Assembly (NCBI RefSeq): GCF_006337105.1
Contig: NZ_CP040871.1
Coordinates: 1,116,001-1,180,000 of the forward strand
DNA length: 64,000 nucleotides
From: Thermomonas aquatica
GTDB lineage: Bacteria > Pseudomonadota > Gammaproteobacteria > Xanthomonadales > Xanthomonadaceae
Reading direction: 5' to 3'
Positions within the stretch are counted from its first letter, which is position 1. Each line of letters starts with the position of its first letter. The notes under the pieces were generated by a model that did not search any database, was not told where the DNA came from, and saw only the letters and a list, made by a program, of their open reading frames with translations. A program made the translations under genes and the position numbers. This document shows, piece after piece, positions 61,411 through 64,000 of the stretch.

Positions 61411-62147
61411 AAGTCGTGATCTCGCAACCGATGCTATTCCCATGGATCGGCTTGCTCGAACAGATCCGCTTGGCGGATATATACGTGCACTACACCGATG
61501 TGCAGTTCTCCAAGGGAAGCTTCGTCAACCGCGTCCAGATCAAGACTGCCGCCGGACCGCGCTGGATGACCGTACCGCTTGCAGACCTGCACCTGGGCCA
61601 GCGCATCAACCAAGTGCGGGCCAGCGACAAGCGCGCTTGGCGCGAGGAGCACCTGGCCCTGCTGACCGGCGCATATCGAGACGCGCCATACCGCGACGCA
61701 ATGATCGACCTGGTGCGTGGCGTGTACGCGCGCGACTACGCCGACCTCGGAGGATTGGCCGCCGAGTCCCTGCTGGCACTCTGTGGATACTACGACCTCG
61801 GTCGCGACTGCCGCTTCGTCGATGTCGCCCAACTCGACATAAGCGGCAGTGGCAGCTCGCGCGTGCTCGATATCGTTCGCTCACTCGGCGGCACCGTCTA
61901 TGTCACAGGCCACGGTGCCGCCCGCTACCTAGACCACGCAGCGTTCGATCGCGCTGGCATCTCGGTGGAATACATGGACTACGCCAAAGCGCATTATCCG
62001 CAGCTGCACGGCGAGTTCACCCCATTCGTATCCGCGCTGGATCTGGTTGCCAATGCCGGCCCTCGGGGCGGCGAATTCATCCGTCCGCGCACCACTCCCT
62101 GGAAGGACTTCCCCACCCATGAACGAGACCGAGCGCTTTCAGGCTGA
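61407..62147 (+). CDS. WbqC family protein
   Basis: 246 residues matching WbqC: start MKVVISQPMLFPWIGLLEQI, then YVHYTDVQFSKGSFVNRVQIKT and DYAKAHYPQLHGEFTPFVSALDLV, with a late Asp/His-rich stretch. WbqC proteins occur in O-antigen clusters next to aminotransferases and acyltransferases; the reaction is not established. Starts at the ATG overlapping the GNAT stop; its 3' end overlaps the next gene by 29 bases. Confidence 0.87.
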   Translation: MKVVISQPMLFPWIGLLEQIRLADIYVHYTDVQFSKGSFVNRVQIKTAAGPRWMTVPLADLHLGQRINQVRASDKRAWREEHLALLTGAYRDAPYRDAMIDLVRGVYARDYADLGGLAAESLLALCGYYDLGRDCRFVDVAQLDISGSGSSRVLDIVRSLGGTVYVTGHGAARYLDHAAFDRAGISVEYMDYAKAHYPQLHGEFTPFVSALDLVANAGPRGGEFIRPRTTPWKDFPTHERDRALSG

Positions 62148-62903
62148 GGTTGCCGGCAACATCGCCGGCTTGAAGCAGGATTCCGATGTGCAGGCGCTTT
62201 CGCGGATCTGGCTGCGCGAAATCACCAGGCACAAGTATGCCTACAATTTCCACTGGCTCGGCCGGCCGGTGATCCAGTTCCCGCAAGACATGGCTGCATT
62301 GCAGGAGCTGATATGGGACGTGCGGCCCGATCTGATCATCGAAACTGGCATCGCTCATGGCGGGTCATTGATGCTCAGCGCTTCGTTGTTGGCGCTGCTG
62401 GATTACTGCGAAGCGTCCGAGGCAGGCACGGCGCTCGACCCGCGCATGCCTAAGCGCAAGGTGCTTGGCATTGACATAGACATCCGCCGCCACAACCGCG
62501 AAGCGATCGAGGCTCATCCGATGGCGGCGCGCATCGAGATGATCGAAGGCTCGTCGGTCGACGCTGATGTCGTGAGGCGCGTACGCAAACGGGCCGCAGG
62601 GCAACGCGTGTTGGTACTTCTCGATTCCAACCACACACATGATCACGTGCTCGCGGAGCTGGAGGCTTATGCGACATTGGTGGAGCCCGGCAGTTACTGC
62701 GTGGTGTACGACACCTTGATCGAGGACATGCCGAATGAACTTATCCAGGATCGGCCCTGGGCCAAGGCAACAACCCGAAGACGGCCGTGCGCGAGTTCCT
62801 TTCCCGCAATCGGGATTTCGTGGCGGACGAAGACATCGCGGCCAAGCTGCTGATCACGGTCGCGCCCGGCGGCTATCTGAGGCGCGTCGCCAATGGCGAC
62901 TGA
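62119..62903 (+). pseudogene. CmcI-family methyltransferase with a one-base frameshift
   Basis: Cephalosporin hydroxylase/rhamnosyl O-methyltransferase-like protein: FPQDMAALQELIWDVRPDLIIETGIAHGGS, LGIDIDIRR and LLDSNHTHDHVLAEL are all typical. In the start frame it reads DRPWAKATTRR and runs into unrelated sequence ending at 62853. In another frame, from 62760 to the TGA at 62901, it reads GQGNNPKTAVREFL ... LLITVAPGGYLRRV, the expected family C-terminus. One G is missing from the GGG at 62759-62761. True pseudogene, programmed -1 shift, or sequencing/assembly error. Confidence 0.85.
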
Positions 62904-63783
62904 GTCGGGCATTCCGGAAGATGTATCGGGCGGACGGAATCCGCCTCTGGTGTCGATCGGGCTGTTTGCTTACAACGAGGCGCGCTTCCTGCGAACGACG
63001 CTTGAAAGCCTGCTGGCCCAGGATTATGCCAACGTCGAGATCGTGATCTCGGACAACGGCTCCACGGACGAAACGGAAGAAATCTGCCGGGATTATGCGC
63101 AACGCTCCGCTCGGATCCGCTATTACAGGCAGCCGCACAACGTGGGGGCCGCCGCCAACTCAATCCACGTGCTGGAGCAGGCAGCGGGGCAGTATTTCAT
63201 GTGGGCGTCGGGACACGATGTCTGGTCGCCGACGCTGATTTCGACATGCGTGGCGCTGCTGGAAGAGCATCCTTCTGCGGTGCTGGCTTTCGGCACAGCC
63301 CGCTGGATCGACGAAGAAGACCATGCTTGGGACAAAGAGTCCGGCTGGTACGATACTCGTGGAATGGATCCGATGCTGCGGTTTTTCACGGCCTTCTGGG
63401 GAAACGCCCACCCAGTCCTCGGCCTGATCCGCACCCGCCATCTGCGCGAGCTGCCCAAGATCCATGCATGCGTTGGGGCCGACCAGATCGTGCTTGTTGA
63501 ACTGGCATTGAAAGGCGATTTCCTGCACGCGCCGGACGCCGTCTGGTGGCGCCGCCAACCTCGCAAGCGCGAATCCCACATGGATCGCATGCGGCGTTAC
63601 AGGAGCGAGGACTTCGGCCTTGCCAAAAGCTGGCTGGATCGCAACCTGCCCCTGTTGCGGTTGCCGCTGGAACAGGCGCGCGCGGTGCTGCGCAGCCAAC
63701 TGGATGCCAGCGAGAAAATCGCGGTGCTACTGGCGCTCATGCCTGCGTTTCTGGTGCGCTACCTAGCGGGCCGGAAAGCCTGA
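62893..63783 (+). CDS. Family 2 glycosyltransferase
   Basis: 296 residues, GT-A fold. VSIGLFAYNEARFLRTTLESLL, VEIVISDNGSTDETEEICRDY and the DXD-like ASGHDVWSP are in the usual order; RHLRELPKIHACVGADQIVLVELAL lies C-terminal. A hydrophobic C-terminus (KIAVLLALMPAFLVRYLAG) may attach it to the membrane. Its ATG overlaps the 3' end of the frameshifted gene by 11 bases, as expected if that gene were intact. Confidence 0.88.
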   Translation: MATESGIPEDVSGGRNPPLVSIGLFAYNEARFLRTTLESLLAQDYANVEIVISDNGSTDETEEICRDYAQRSARIRYYRQPHNVGAAANSIHVLEQAAGQYFMWASGHDVWSPTLISTCVALLEEHPSAVLAFGTARWIDEEDHAWDKESGWYDTRGMDPMLRFFTAFWGNAHPVLGLIRTRHLRELPKIHACVGADQIVLVELALKGDFLHAPDAVWWRRQPRKRESHMDRMRRYRSEDFGLAKSWLDRNLPLLRLPLEQARAVLRSQLDASEKIAVLLALMPAFLVRYLAGRKA

Positions 63784-64000
63784 TGCACGACCAGCATTCC
63801 GGGCAGCCATCCCAGCCCGGCATTTCGCCCGCCATCACGCTTGCCCGCAAGGCACTGCGGATCGCCAAGCTGCTCTTCACGCCTGCTGCGGTCGCCTTTC
63901 TCCTTTACTTCGCATGGGAAAGCCGCGAGTCTCTTCGCGAAGTAGTCGCCAGCGGCCAGCTGAAGCGCTTGCCAATTGCAGTGCTTCTCTGGTCGCTGAT
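63783..64000 (+). CDS. Membrane protein, 3' truncated (possibly LPG-synthase/UPF0104-like)
   Basis: The first 72 residues only. A polar start (HDQHSGQPSQPGIS) leads into ARKALRIAKLLFTPAAVAFLLYFAWESRESL and the start of a second helix. The pattern of a short N-terminal helix, basic before and acidic after, resembles the lysylphosphatidylglycerol synthetase-like transmembrane family often found in glycan clusters. ATG overlaps the GT2 stop by one base (TGATG). Confidence 0.6.
   Translation, partial: MHDQHSGQPSQPGISPAITLARKALRIAKLLFTPAAVAFLLYFAWESRESLREVVASGQLKRLPIAVLLWSL

Overview
The window is a high-GC chromosomal segment of a gammaproteobacterium, most likely a member of the Xanthomonadaceae/Lysobacteraceae (Xanthomonas, Lysobacter, Luteimonas, Thermomonas and relatives). 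This rests on the gene order (yebC-ruvCA-kup-ruvB-ybgC-tolQRAB-pal-cpoB-queE-queC-tRNA-Lys; sucCD beside pilSR), on lineage-typical proteins (DUF3011, DUF2167, DUF4166) and on the many ATGA/GTGA start-stop overlaps. The assignment is inference; no rRNA is present. I see no CRISPR array, prophage, transposase or replication origin.

Region 1 (1-12.9 kb): a 5'-truncated two-module glycosyltransferase, relA, hrpA (carrying an in-frame palindromic repeat cluster), dps, a three-gene membrane/J-domain operon and recQ. Region 2 (12.9-24.7 kb): a 14-gene minus-strand run covering Holliday junction processing (ruvCAB), potassium uptake (kup), the complete Tol-Pal envelope system, queuosine precursor synthesis and a tRNA-Lys at its end. 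Region 3 (24.8-35.8 kb): mixed housekeeping genes (hydrolase, phosphatase, acetyltransferase, aspS, ABC-F ATPase, CPA2 antiporter) and two secreted proteins of unknown role. Region 4 (35.8-47.6 kb): clpB with a recognisable sigma-32 promoter, an M20 peptidase, a GIY-YIG protein, a four-gene rluD-pgeF-DUF4166-DCC operon divergent from bamD, then nadE and sucCD.

Region 5 (47.7-54 kb) is a type IV pilus island: pilS and pilR, then two very short paralogous pilins, each with its own sigma-54 -24/-12 promoter, followed by a GT-C membrane protein that could glycosylate pilin. PilSR activating these sigma-54 promoters is the obvious regulatory logic.

Region 6 (54.1-64 kb) is a surface-polysaccharide cluster whose genes overlap almost without exception from rfbG to the window edge. 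Its first four genes make and modify a CDP-6-deoxyhexose (cytidylyltransferase, 4,6-dehydratase, epimerase-like, C-methyltransferase). The next genes suggest an N-acylated amino sugar with unusual tailoring: DegT/DnrJ aminotransferase, PhyH-type dioxygenase, second methyltransferase, GNAT, WbqC. A CmcI-like methyltransferase with a one-base frameshift, a GT2 and a truncated membrane protein end the window. This cluster and the paired short pilins are the least ordinary parts of the window.
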